Positions 37,120-45,261 of a stretch of 64,000 nt of DNA are shown here, in pieces. The translations under genes were made by a program, and so were the position numbers. The first letter of the stretch is position 1. Each line of letters opens with the position of its first letter. Below the pieces are notes generated by a model that saw nothing but the letters and a program-made list of their open reading frames with translations, had not been told where the DNA came from and made no database searches. The stretch is from Roseicella sp. DB1501 (GTDB lineage: Bacteria; Pseudomonadota; Alphaproteobacteria; Acetobacterales; Acetobacteraceae), in the NCBI RefSeq assembly GCF_013112485.1, contig NZ_JABFHG010000012.1, positions 62,001 through 126,000 of the forward strand, given 5' to 3'.

Positions 37120-37692
37120 CTACCGCGCCGGCGCAGCGAGGTTGTTCGGATCGAGACCGAGCTCGCGCGCCGTGGCCGGGTTCATCTGCCCGGTCGCCTG
37201 GAGGCCGCGCCCCTGCTGGAAGCGCTCGATGCCCGCCTGGGTGCTGGCGCCCCAGGCGCCGTCCACATCGCTGCGGTAGAAGTTCAGCGCCTTCAGCCTC
37301 TGCTGGATGTTGCGCACCGCGGCCGGGTTGAGCGGCTCGGTCGCCATCGCGGCCGGCGTGCCCGGCGCCGGGCCGGCACCGGGGCCGGCGGCCAGCAACT
37401 CGCTGGGGCTGAGGCCGAGCGTCGCCGCGGTGGCGGGGTTGAGCTGCGTCGAGGGCACCAGCGCATGCGCCGCCTGGAAGCGCTCCAGCGCCGCCTGGCT
37501 GTCGGGCCCCCAGATGCCGTCGGCGCGCCCGGTATAGGTGCCCGCCTGCTTCAGCTTCTCCTGCACCGCGGTGACCGCCGCAGGAGCGAGCGGTTGAATA
37601 TAGACCAGCGCCGGCGCCTGCTGCGAAAGCGCGGGGGCGGCAAGGCCGCCCGCCACGAGCATCGGCACCACCCAGGATCCCAGGCGATCCAT
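37120..37692 (-). CDS. Exported peptidoglycan-binding protein, two PG_binding_1 domains
   Basis: A 190-aa protein with a Sec signal peptide (cleavage near ALSQ, about residue 24). Two peptidoglycan-binding 1 modules follow. The first is at about 35-90 (VTAVQEKLKQAGTYTGRADG, then IWGPDSQAALERFQ). The second is at about 125-180 (NIQQRLKALNFYRSDVDG, then AWGASTQAGIERFQQGRGL). It binds cell-wall peptidoglycan and has no catalytic domain. GGGAGG lies about eight bases before ATG 37692. Its gene points away from the divergent amine oxidase and toward repeat copy B. Confidence 0.88.
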   Translation of the reverse strand: MDRLGSWVVPMLVAGGLAAPALSQQAPALVYIQPLAPAAVTAVQEKLKQAGTYTGRADGIWGPDSQAALERFQAAHALVPSTQLNPATAATLGLSPSELLAAGPGAGPAPGTPAAMATEPLNPAAVRNIQQRLKALNFYRSDVDGAWGASTQAGIERFQQGRGLQATGQMNPATARELGLDPNNLAAPAR

Positions 37693-37804
37693 CACGTGTT
37701 CCTCCCGACCCGGCTTCGAGACCTTCCGCCCAAACACCGGAAAACCCCTCGCGGTTCGGTGCCGAACCGGCTGTGATACGGCATTGCAGCAATGGAGGGG
37801 GAGC

Positions 37805-39763
37805 ATGCCGGGCTGGATGATGCGCTGGGGCTTCGGCGCGATCCTGATGCTAGGCGGCCTATTGGGCGGCGCCACGGCGGCGCATCCGCTGGATCCACTG
37901 GGCGCGGAGGAGATCACGGCCGCCACCGCCGCGCTCCGCCAAGCCGGCGCCGCGGATGACGCGACCCGCTTCGTCGCCGTCGAGCTGGTGGAGCCGGCGA
38001 AATCCGCCGTGCTCTCCGGCCAGCCGGCGCCGCGCCGGGCGCATGTCGTGCTGCGCCGCGGCGCCGCCATGGCCGAGGCCGAGATCGACCTCGCCACGGG
38101 CCGGGTGACGGGGCCGCGCCCGATCCCCGATGTGCAATCCGGCGTGCTGCTCGAGGAATGGGAGCTGGCCTCGAAGCTCACCCTGGCGGATCCCGCCTGG
38201 CAGGCGGCGATGCGCAAGCGCGGCTACACCGCCTTCGACACGCTGTTCTGTGCCCCGCTCACCGTCGGCTGGTTCGGCACTGCCGAGGAGCAGGGGCGGC
38301 GGCTGCTGCGCGTGCCCTGCTACGAGACGAAGGGCGCCCGCACCACCGTGCACGGGCGGCCGATCGAGGGGCTCTTCGCCATCGTCGATCTCGGCGCCGG
38401 GCAGGTGCTCCGCGTGGTCGATACCGGCGCGGTGCCGGTGCGGGAGGGGCCGGACCGGGCCGACGAGGCCGCCTTCCCCGATCTCCGCCCGCCCATGCGG
38501 CCGGTGCGGCAGGCGGCGCCGATGGGCGGCAATGCCGTCATCGCCGGGCAGGAGGTGAGCTGGGACAAGTGGCGCTTCCACGTCCGGCTCGACCGCCGCT
38601 TCGGCCCCATGATCTCGCTGGCGCGCTGGGCAGAGGAGGGGCGCGACCGCATGGTGCTCTATGCGGGCCATGCCTCGGAGATGTTCGTGCCCTACATGGA
38701 CGCCTCCGAGGCCTGGTACTACCGCTCCTACATGGATATCGGCGAGTACGGCTTCGGCGCCCTCGCCTCGACGCTCGCCCCCGGCACCGACTGCCCGGCG
38801 CATGCGCAGTTCCTGGACGCGGTGCTGCCCGGCGACGACGGCAAGCCGATGACGCTGCCCGGCGTTCTCTGCATCTTCGAGCGCGACACCGGCAACCCGG
38901 CCTGGCGACATGCCGAGATCGTCGACCAGAGCTACGAGGGCCGGCCGGAGGTCGAGCTGGTGGTGCGCAGCATCCCGACCGTCGGTAATTACGACTACGT
39001 CATGGACTGGGTCTTCACCCAGCGCGGCGAAATCCGCATCGATGTCGGCGCGACGGGGATGGATGCGGTGAAGGGCGTCGCGGCGCGCAGCATGGCCGAG
39101 CCGGGGGCGGCGCAGGAGGTGACGACCGGCATGCTGGTGGCGCCCGGCGCGGTCGGCGTCTGGCACGACCACTACATCTCCTTCCGCCTCGATCTCGATG
39201 TGGACGGCCCGGCGAACAGCTTCCGGCGGGAGCGGCTGGTGCCGCGCGCGGCGGCCGCGGGCACGCCGCGCCGCAGCCTCTGGGCGCCCGAGGCGGTGCC
39301 GATGCCGGTCGAGGGCGCGGTCCTGCCCGAGCATGCGCCGGAGGTCTGGCGGGTGGTGAATCCCGGGCTGACGACGACGCTCGGCCATCATCCGGGCTAC
39401 GAGGTGGTGCTCGGCCATGGCGCCACCTCGTTGCTCGATCCGGAGGATTTCCCGCAGCGGCGGGCCGCCTTCACCGCCGCGCCGCTCTGGGTGACCGGCT
39501 ACGATCCGGCCGAGATCCACGCCGCCGGCCCCTGGCCGAACCAGGCGCGCGGCGGCGATGGCCTGCCGCGCTTCGCCGCGCGCGGGCGCCCGGTGGAGAA
39601 TGCCGATCTGGTGGTCTGGGCGACGATGGGCTTCCACCACCTGACGCGGCCGGAGGACTGGCCGGTGCTACCGACCAAGTGGCACCGCATCGAGCTGAAG
39701 CCCTACGGCTTCTTCACCCGCAACCCGGCGATGACCCTGCGGCGGGAGGCGCGCCAGCCATGA
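37805..39763 (+). CDS. Exported copper amine oxidase
   Basis: A 652-aa quinoprotein oxidase that turns primary amines into aldehydes, ammonia and hydrogen peroxide. The Tyr processed to topaquinone is about residue 396 in NYDYVMDW. The catalytic base Asp is about 311 in YMDIGEYG. Copper ligands are His453, His455 (VWHDHY) and about His611 (GFHHLTRPEDW). A signal peptide with cleavage near GGATA makes it periplasmic. A GGAGGGGG site supports ATG 37805. The in-frame TTG at 37784 is likely leader. It is shorter than E. coli TynA, as it lacks the N-terminal stalk domain. Confidence 0.92.
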   Translation: MPGWMMRWGFGAILMLGGLLGGATAAHPLDPLGAEEITAATAALRQAGAADDATRFVAVELVEPAKSAVLSGQPAPRRAHVVLRRGAAMAEAEIDLATGRVTGPRPIPDVQSGVLLEEWELASKLTLADPAWQAAMRKRGYTAFDTLFCAPLTVGWFGTAEEQGRRLLRVPCYETKGARTTVHGRPIEGLFAIVDLGAGQVLRVVDTGAVPVREGPDRADEAAFPDLRPPMRPVRQAAPMGGNAVIAGQEVSWDKWRFHVRLDRRFGPMISLARWAEEGRDRMVLYAGHASEMFVPYMDASEAWYYRSYMDIGEYGFGALASTLAPGTDCPAHAQFLDAVLPGDDGKPMTLPGVLCIFERDTGNPAWRHAEIVDQSYEGRPEVELVVRSIPTVGNYDYVMDWVFTQRGEIRIDVGATGMDAVKGVAARSMAEPGAAQEVTTGMLVAPGAVGVWHDHYISFRLDLDVDGPANSFRRERLVPRAAAAGTPRRSLWAPEAVPMPVEGAVLPEHAPEVWRVVNPGLTTTLGHHPGYEVVLGHGATSLLDPEDFPQRRAAFTAAPLWVTGYDPAEIHAAGPWPNQARGGDGLPRFAARGRPVENADLVVWATMGFHHLTRPEDWPVLPTKWHRIELKPYGFFTRNPAMTLRREARQP

Positions 39764-39778
39764 GCAGGGCAACGGAGG

Positions 39779-40540
39779 TCAGCGCAGCAGCGCGTCCCAG
39801 ACCGGCAGGCCGAGCAGCGCCGCGACGGCGATCATGGCGTGGCAGGTGAGGCGAAAGACCCGCTCGCTGGCGAGGCCGAAGCTCCAGGCGCCGAGGCCGA
39901 TGCCGGCCGCATAGGCCGGCGCGCCGATGGCGAAGGGGCCAAGCAGCCGCGCATCCAGCAGCCCCGCCATCGCATAGGCGATGCCGATGAAGACCGCGCC
40001 GGCCGCGAGGAACAAGGCGAAATCCGCCCGCAGCTGCCGCGCGGGTCCCTCGCGCCCGAGCAGATAGGCGAGCACCGGCGGCCCGCTCACCATGGCGACG
40101 CCGCCGAGCACGCCACCGGCCAGCCCGAAGCCGAGCGTCACCGGCCGCGAGGGCACGCCGCGGAAGCGCCAGCCGGAGACCAGCAGCGCCAGCAGCCCGA
40201 GGATCACCAGCGCGACGCCCCAGCGCAGCGCCAGCGGATCGGCCAGGGCCAGCACCGCGGCGCCGAGCGGCGTGCCGAGCGCCGCGCCGAGGGCGAGCCA
40301 GCCGACCTCGCGGCGGTCGGCGATGCGCCAGGCGGCTGGCGTCAGCAGCGCGATCGCCAGCACCTCGAGCGCCAGCATCAGCGGCGCCGCCTGCCGCGTG
40401 CCGAGGCCGATGGAGGCCAGCGGCACGAAGATGAGCGCCGCGCCGAAGCCGGAGAAGCCGCGCGCCAGCCCGGCCGCGAGCGCCGCAACGAGCAGCCAGG
40501 CGAGGGCGGCGCCCTGCGGCAGGAGAGGCATGGACTCCAT
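39779..40540 (-). CDS. TauE/SafE family sulfite or organic anion exporter
   Basis: A 253-aa membrane protein with about eight helices in the TauE/SafE pattern. It has an N-terminal module with GFSGFGAALIFVPLASIGLG (about 28-47) and a C-terminal repeat module with GGVLGGVAMVSGPPVLAYLLG (about 141-161). The family moves sulfite, sulfoacetate or similar anions; the substrate cannot be deduced. It is convergent with the amine oxidase gene, 15 bases apart, and starts 21 bases after the CYTH gene stop, so it is likely co-transcribed with that gene. ATG 40540 and 40531 are alternatives. Confidence 0.88.
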   Translation of the reverse strand: MESMPLLPQGAALAWLLVAALAAGLARGFSGFGAALIFVPLASIGLGTRQAAPLMLALEVLAIALLTPAAWRIADRREVGWLALGAALGTPLGAAVLALADPLALRWGVALVILGLLALLVSGWRFRGVPSRPVTLGFGLAGGVLGGVAMVSGPPVLAYLLGREGPARQLRADFALFLAAGAVFIGIAYAMAGLLDARLLGPFAIGAPAYAAGIGLGAWSFGLASERVFRLTCHAMIAVAALLGLPVWDALLR

Positions 40541-40561
40541 CTGCGTCGTACGGGGCGGGTG

Positions 40562-41041
40562 CTATGGCCGCGGCGGGAGGCCGGCGCGGACGAGGTTGCT
40601 GTTCAGGTAGCGCGGATCGCCGCTCACCTCGCGCCCCACCCAGTCGGGCAGCGCGACAGGCTGGTCGATGCGCGCAAGCTCGACCTCGGCGAGGACGAGC
40701 CCGGCGAGCGGTCCGGCGAATTCGTCCACCTCCCAGACCAGCCCGGCATGCGCCACGCGCGTGCGGGTCTTCTCCAGCACCGGCGGGACGCAGAGCGTCG
40801 CCAGCATCGCCGCCGCATCCTCGGCCGGGATCGGGTATTCGTACTCGGCGCGCGTGGTCAGTCCCGGCCCCTTGATCGTCAGCACCCCCGCTGCGCCGGC
40901 CAAGCGGATGCGCACCACCGGCGCATCGGCGCCGCCGCCATTCGGCAGGTAGCCCTGGCGGAAGGGCAGGCCGGGGCCGAGCGCGGCATGGCGCCAGCCC
41001 CCGCCGGCGACGAGGAATTTCCGCTCGACCTCGGTGGCCAT
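40562..41041 (-). CDS. CYTH domain protein
   Basis: A 159-aa single-domain CYTH protein. The signature ExExK is at residues 4-8 (EVERK). Further conserved charged strands follow (VVRIRLAGAAGVLTIKG, then YEYPIPAEDAAAML and WEVDEFAG). CYTH enzymes hydrolyse inorganic triphosphate or act as class IV adenylate cyclases; the substrate is not decided by sequence. ATG 41041 begins exactly at the conserved N-terminus. A 14-bp tandem repeat lies 20-60 bases upstream in the leader. It is followed by the TauE gene in the same direction. Confidence 0.88.
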   Translation of the reverse strand: MATEVERKFLVAGGGWRHAALGPGLPFRQGYLPNGGGADAPVVRIRLAGAAGVLTIKGPGLTTRAEYEYPIPAEDAAAMLATLCVPPVLEKTRTRVAHAGLVWEVDEFAGPLAGLVLAEVELARIDQPVALPDWVGREVSGDPRYLNSNLVRAGLPPRP

Positions 41042-41062
41042 GGCCAACTCCCTGCACGGTGC

Positions 41063-41104
41063 CCGCTGCACCGAACCCGCTGCACCGGGCCCGCTGCACC
41101 GGGC
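41063..41104 (-). repeat. 14-bp tandem repeat in CYTH gene leader
   Basis: Three head-to-tail copies of CCGCTGCACCGGGC lie at 41063-41076, 41077-41090 and 41091-41104. The first copy differs at two bases (GAAC for GGGC). A degenerate partial copy lies on the left flank (CCTGCACGGTGC, 41051-41062). It is located just upstream of the CYTH start, between divergent genes, so it could be an operator array or a slippage product. Confidence 0.8.
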
Positions 41105-41259
41105 CCGCGGTGATGCATGCCGCGCCTCGCCGCCGGCGACAAGGCGCGATCCCCGGAGCCTCGCCGGGGATTCCTGGAGGAAGGGGCCGGATCGTCCAAC
41201 CCTGTGGTTCACGGCGGATGCCGTCTGCGCAAGACTGCGGCGGGGTAGGGAGAACGGTC

Positions 41260-42135
41260 ATGGACCAGGTGGTCGGCGTCATCGGCCTCGGCATCATGGG
41301 CGGCGCCATGGCGCGCAACCTGCGCGTCGATGGCTGGCGCGTCCTGGGCGTCGATCCCGATCCGGCCCGCTGCGCCGCCCTCGCCGAGGAGGGCGTGCGG
41401 ATCCTGCCGGATGCCGGGGCGGCGGCGCGGGAGTCGCGGCTGCTGCTCTCCAGCCTGCCGACGCCCGCGGCCTTATGCGCGACCGTCGAGGCGATCGCCG
41501 TCGCCGGCGCGCCGCCCTGCATCCTCGTCGAGACCAGCACCTTCGCGCTGGAGGACAAGCAGGCGGCCGAGGCGGCGCTGCGCGCGGCCGGGCATGTGGC
41601 GCTCGATTGCCCGCTCTCGGGCACCGGGGCGCAGGCGGCGCGGCGCGACCTCGTCGTCTATGCCAGCGGCGACGGCGAGGCCGTCGCGCATTGCGCGCCG
41701 CTCTTCGCCGGCTTCGCCCGCGCGACGCACAATCTCGGCGCCTTCGGCAACGGCACGCGGATGAAGCTCGTCGCCAACCTGCTCGTCGCCATCCACAACG
41801 TCGCCTCGGCCGAGGCGATGGTGCTGGCGGAGAAGGCCGGGCTGGATCCGGAGCAGGTCTTCGAGCTGGTGCGGAGCGGCGCCGGCACCTCCCGCGTCTT
41901 CGAGCTGCGGGCGCCGATGATGGTGGCGCGCCGCTACGAGCCGCCGACCATGCGCAACGCGCTCTGGGCGAAGGACCTGGCGGTGATCGGCGCCTTCGCC
42001 GCCGCGCTCGACTGTCCGCTGCCGCTGTTCAGCGCCGTGCTGCCGCTGCATGCGGCGACGCTGGCCGAGGGGCACGGCGCCGAGGATACCGCCGCCGTGC
42101 ATGCCGTGATCGCCCGGATGGCCGGGCTGCCCTGA
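41260..42135 (+). CDS. Beta-hydroxyacid dehydrogenase family (HIBADH-like)
   Basis: A 291-aa NAD(P)-dependent dehydrogenase. The Rossmann motif is GLGIMGGAMARNL (about 9-21). The substrate motif is DCPLSGTGAQAARRD (about 116-130), and the catalytic Lys169 is in GNGTRMKLVANLL. It resembles 3-hydroxyisobutyrate, tartronate semialdehyde and glyoxylate reductases; the specific substrate is unknown. ATG 41260 follows GGGTAGGGAG. A strong terminator hairpin and repeat copy C follow. The gene is divergent from the CYTH gene. Confidence 0.88.
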   Translation: MDQVVGVIGLGIMGGAMARNLRVDGWRVLGVDPDPARCAALAEEGVRILPDAGAAARESRLLLSSLPTPAALCATVEAIAVAGAPPCILVETSTFALEDKQAAEAALRAAGHVALDCPLSGTGAQAARRDLVVYASGDGEAVAHCAPLFAGFARATHNLGAFGNGTRMKLVANLLVAIHNVASAEAMVLAEKAGLDPEQVFELVRSGAGTSRVFELRAPMMVARRYEPPTMRNALWAKDLAVIGAFAAALDCPLPLFSAVLPLHAATLAEGHGAEDTAAVHAVIARMAGLP

Positions 42136-42141
42136 GAGCCG

Positions 42142-42166
42142 CCTTCCGCGGCATTGCCGCGGAAGG
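42142..42166. terminator. Hairpin terminator after the dehydrogenase gene
   Basis: A perfect 11-bp stem (CCTTCCGCGGC, ATT, GCCGCGGAAGG) seven bases after the dehydrogenase stop is followed by TTGTG. It lies immediately beside repeat copy C. Confidence 0.75.
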
Positions 42167-42179
42167 TTGTGCGTCTCGG

Positions 42180-42265
42180 ATCAGCGGACCGGTTGCCTGA
42201 CCGGCCCGAGGCCCCGAATGGGGCCCGCGACCTGTATCGCGTCGCCGAGCAAACCGGAGGTTTGC
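42180..42265 (-). repeat. Interspersed three-hairpin repeat, copy C
   Basis: An 86-bp element in reverse orientation between the convergent dehydrogenase and MFS genes. Ungapped alignment to copy A (2204-2289) gives 67 identical bases of 86. The stems GCAAACC/GGTTTGC, GGCCCC/GGGGCC and GGGCCGGT/ACCGGTCC are preserved. Stem 1 shows a compensatory pair change relative to copy A. Confidence 0.8.
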
Positions 42266-42289
42266 GCCGCCGATCGAGGGGTGGCGATA

Positions 42290-43717
42290 TCAAACATGGA
42301 TGCCGTCGAGATCCTTGCCGGCATGCTCGGGGCTGAACCACCACACCACCGCCGCCTGGCCCAGCATGAAGACCGGGATGACGAGGAAGGCGAGGTGGAA
42401 GCTTCCGGTCGCCTCGCGGATCCAGACCGAGACGAAGGGCCAGAGCACGTAGCCGATGAAGAAGGCCAGCGCCCAGGAGAAGCCGTTGCCGACGCCGCGG
42501 ATGCGGGTCGGGTACATCTCGGCGGTGTAGGTGGTCGCCGGGCCCCAGACGCCGAGGAAGCCGATGCTCCAGAGCAGGCCGAAGATCCAGAGCAGCGTCC
42601 GGTCCTGCGAATAGATCCAGAGCGTGAGGAACAGCGCGCCCTCCGCCAGCATCAGCACGAAGGCGAGCCGCCGCCCGAGCAGGTCGGAGATCCAGCCCGC
42701 GCCGGCAATGCCGACCACGCCGATCAGGCCCCAGGCGATGTAGAAGCTGCTGTACTCGGCCGTGGTCCAGCCATGCGCCTCCTTCAGGAAGAGCGGCATC
42801 CAGAGCCCGACGGTCGAGAAGGCGATGAGGTTGGTGACGGCGACGAAGGTCGCCAGGATGGTGTTGCGGCGCATATCCGGCAGGAAGAGCTGGCGCAGCC
42901 CCACCTTGTCGGCCTTGCCGAACCACTGTCGGTCCTCCTCGCTGATCGTCTGGCCGGACGCGAGTTCGGCGCGGATGCGCTGCTTGCGGTCGGTGGTGCG
43001 CACCCAATAGGGCGATTCCGGGCAGAGGAAGCGGACATAGACCGCCAGCAGCGCCACCACCGCCGGCAGCACGAAGGCGCCGCGCCAGCCCCATTGCCCG
43101 ACGACGAGGGCGGTGATGGTGCCGGCCAGCGCCGCGCCGACGCCCCAGGCGGCGCGGTTGCTGCTGACGATGCGGGCGCGCAGCCGCGCCGGCCAGGTCT
43201 CGGCCACCAGCATGGAGCCGATCGCCCATTCGCCGTTGAGGGCGAAGCGGACGATGGAATAGGCGGCGACGAAGAACCCCCAGGTAGGCGCGAGCGCCAC
43301 CAGCGGCATCATCAGCGAGAACATGGCGATGTTGATGGCCAGCAGCGTGCGCCGGCCGAAGCGGTCCGCCAGCCAGGGCCAGAGATAAAGGCCGATGATG
43401 CCGACCAGCATCGCGATCTGCACGCCGGTGCGGTATTCCGGCAGGGTGACGGCGAACTCCGCCATCACCAGCGGCGCGACGAGGGAGAAGATCGCCCCGT
43501 CCATGCCGTCGAAGCCCCAGCCCAGGCCATTCGCCCAGGCGATGTGCCAATGCGTCTTGGTCAGCTTCTCCTGCTGCGCCGCGTTGCGATAGGCCTGCGA
43601 GCGCAGGTGCCGCTCCTCGAGCGGACCGGCGGCGGGGGGAAGGCCTGCATCGCCTGCGAATAGTTCGCCGGCTACCGGTTTGCGCGGCGAGGCGCCGCCG
43701 AGCGTTGTCGAACTCAT
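42290..43717 (-). CDS. MFS transporter, sialate/shikimate-type (AAHS/MHS-like)
   Basis: A 475-aa 12-helix major facilitator protein. Its hydrophilic N-terminus of about 50 residues precedes the first helix (WHIAWANGLGWGFDGMDGAIF, with the Asp typical of organic-acid carriers). The A-loop motif is DRFGRRTLLAIN (about 112-123). The long central loop at about 240-280 is cytoplasmic. It likely imports a carboxylate or aromatic acid; the substrate is not predictable. GAGGAGGAGAG lies upstream of ATG 43717. It is convergent with the dehydrogenase gene, separated by repeat copy C. Confidence 0.88.
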   Translation of the reverse strand: MSSTTLGGASPRKPVAGELFAGDAGLPPAAGPLEERHLRSQAYRNAAQQEKLTKTHWHIAWANGLGWGFDGMDGAIFSLVAPLVMAEFAVTLPEYRTGVQIAMLVGIIGLYLWPWLADRFGRRTLLAINIAMFSLMMPLVALAPTWGFFVAAYSIVRFALNGEWAIGSMLVAETWPARLRARIVSSNRAAWGVGAALAGTITALVVGQWGWRGAFVLPAVVALLAVYVRFLCPESPYWVRTTDRKQRIRAELASGQTISEEDRQWFGKADKVGLRQLFLPDMRRNTILATFVAVTNLIAFSTVGLWMPLFLKEAHGWTTAEYSSFYIAWGLIGVVGIAGAGWISDLLGRRLAFVLMLAEGALFLTLWIYSQDRTLLWIFGLLWSIGFLGVWGPATTYTAEMYPTRIRGVGNGFSWALAFFIGYVLWPFVSVWIREATGSFHLAFLVIPVFMLGQAAVVWWFSPEHAGKDLDGIHV

Positions 43718-44096
43718 GGACTCTCTCCTCCTCGGTCCCGCCGGCGTGTCTTCACGCTCGGCTGCGCGGTGCCGCGCAAGGCCATTCCCCTGAGCGGGAT
43801 GTCGCCTGGTCCGCATGCTGCGATGGCCGTGGCCAGCGCCGCAACATCCTTGTCGGCATCGGCTGCATGATGGGTTTGAAACAAGATGATTTTGCAACGA
43901 TGCGGACGGGCGTGCGCCCCTTGCCGGCCGCCGTGTCGCGCCCGCGCCACAGGATGGGCCACCACAGCCGGGGCCAGGCGCGAGGTGAGGTTTTGCCACA
44001 CGCGCGCAGGATGTATGGTGGGGGTTCGAGCCGGATGGGACCGCGCGGGGAAGGCGGGGCCGCCCGGCGCGCCAGAAGGGGGACAGAACGGGCATC
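43718..44096. other. Intergenic region between MFS and xseB genes
   Basis: About 380 bases lie between divergent genes and must hold both promoters. A less GC-rich stretch (about 43875-43910, GGTTTGAAACAAGATGATTTTGC) could be the core promoter area. I see no RNA gene: a GGTTCGAGCC-like string at 44023-44032 is not part of a tRNA fold. No open frame looks coding. Confidence 0.4.
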
Positions 44097-44330
44097 ATGA
44101 CGGCACAGCGGGAGCTGGCCGCGCTGTCCTTCGAGGACGCGCTGCAGGAGTTGGAGGAAATCGTACGGTCGCTCGAAGGGGGCAAGGGCAGCCTGGCCCA
44201 GGCGATCGCGGATTACGAGCGCGGGTCCGCGCTGCGGCAGCATTGCGAGCGGAAGCTGGCCGAGGCCGAGGCGAAGGTGCAGGCCATCGTCGAGGGGCCG
44301 GGCGGCCCGGTGCTGCGCGATGTCGAGTGA
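44097..44330 (+). CDS. xseB: Exodeoxyribonuclease VII small subunit
   Basis: A 77-aa subunit of ExoVII, which degrades single-stranded DNA. The family pattern is clear: LSFEDALQELEEIVRSLEGGKGSLAQAIADYERGSAL, with two helices. Its large subunit XseA is not in the window. The gene opens the conserved xseB-ispA-dxs-tlyA set and ends 13 bases before ispA, so all are likely co-transcribed. Confidence 0.95.
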   Translation: MTAQRELAALSFEDALQELEEIVRSLEGGKGSLAQAIADYERGSALRQHCERKLAEAEAKVQAIVEGPGGPVLRDVE

Positions 44331-44343
44331 GGTCGCCTGAGCG

Positions 44344-45261
44344 ATGAGCATGACAACCGAGGCGGCGACGGACTCCCTGCCGCGCGCCATGGCGGAGGCC
44401 GCCGCCGAGATCGACGAGGCCCTCGCCGTCCTGCTGCCGCCGGAGGAGGGCGCCGAGGCGCCGCTCTATGCCGCGATGCGCTACGCCACGATCGGCGGCG
44501 GCAAGCGGCTGCGCGGCTTCCTCGTCCTCGAAGGCGCGCGGCAATTCTCGGTCTCGCGCCAGGCGGCGCTGCGCGTCGCGGCGGCGATCGAGATGGTGCA
44601 CGCCTATTCCCTGGTGCATGACGACCTGCCGGCGATGGACGATGACGATCTTCGCCGCGGCAAGCCGACGGTGCACAAGGCCTTCGACGAGGCCACCGCC
44701 ATCCTCGCCGGCGATGCGCTGCAGAGCCACGCCTTCACCGTGCTCGCCGAGGAGGACACGCATGCCGACCCGGCGGTGCGCGCCGAGCTGGTGCGCTGCC
44801 TCTCCCGGGCGGCCGGCCCGCGCGGCATGTGCGGCGGCCAGATGCTCGACATGCTGGCCGAGCGCGCCGGCAGCCAGCTCGACGAGGTGGCCATCGGCCG
44901 GCTGCAGACGCTCAAGACCGGCAAATTGATCGAATTCTCCGCCGAGGCCGGCGCCATTCTCGGCAAGGCGCCGCTCGCCCAGCGGCATGCCCTGCTCGCC
45001 TATGGCCGCGACCTTGGCGCCGCCTTCCAGATCGCCGACGACCTGCTTGACGCCACCGTGAGCGCCGAGGAGGCCGGCAAGGCCACCGGCAAGGATGCCG
45101 CGGCCGGCAAGGCGACCCTGGTCGGCCTGCTCGGGCTCGAGCGGGCGCGGCTGCAGGCGGAGCGGCTCGTGGCCCAGGCGAAGGGCCACCTTGACGGCTT
45201 TGGACGGAGGGGCGACCTCTTGCGCATGCTCGCAGACTTCACCATCGAGCGGAGGAGCTGA
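44344..45261 (+). CDS. ispA: Polyprenyl synthase, farnesyl diphosphate synthase type
   Basis: A 305-aa trans-prenyltransferase that extends isopentenyl and dimethylallyl diphosphate to farnesyl diphosphate. It has the FARM motif [10 protein letters not shown] (about 96-105), with a two-residue insertion typical of bacterial type II enzymes. The SARM is QIADDLLD (about 228-235), and [22 protein letters not shown] lies between. Its stop overlaps the dxs start (TGATG), matching the pathway link to DXP synthase. It is the second gene of the xseB-ispA-dxs-tlyA set. Confidence 0.95.
   Translation: MSMTTEAATDSLPRAMAEAAAEIDEALAVLLPPEEGAEAPLYAAMRYATIGGGKRLRGFLVLEGARQFSVSRQAALRVAAAIEMVHAYSLVHDDLPAMDDDDLRRGKPTVHKAFDEATAILAGDALQSHAFTVLAEEDTHADPAVRAELVRCLSRAAGPRGMCGGQMLDMLAERAGSQLDEVAIGRLQTLKTGKLIEFSAEAGAILGKAPLAQRHALLAYGRDLGAAFQIADDLLDATVSAEEAGKATGKDAAAGKATLVGLLGLERARLQAERLVAQAKGHLDGFGRRGDLLRMLADFTIERRS

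Noticed and set aside
44010-44040. tRNA T-arm-like GGTTCGAGCC
   Set aside because: No acceptor, D or anticodon stem can be paired around it.
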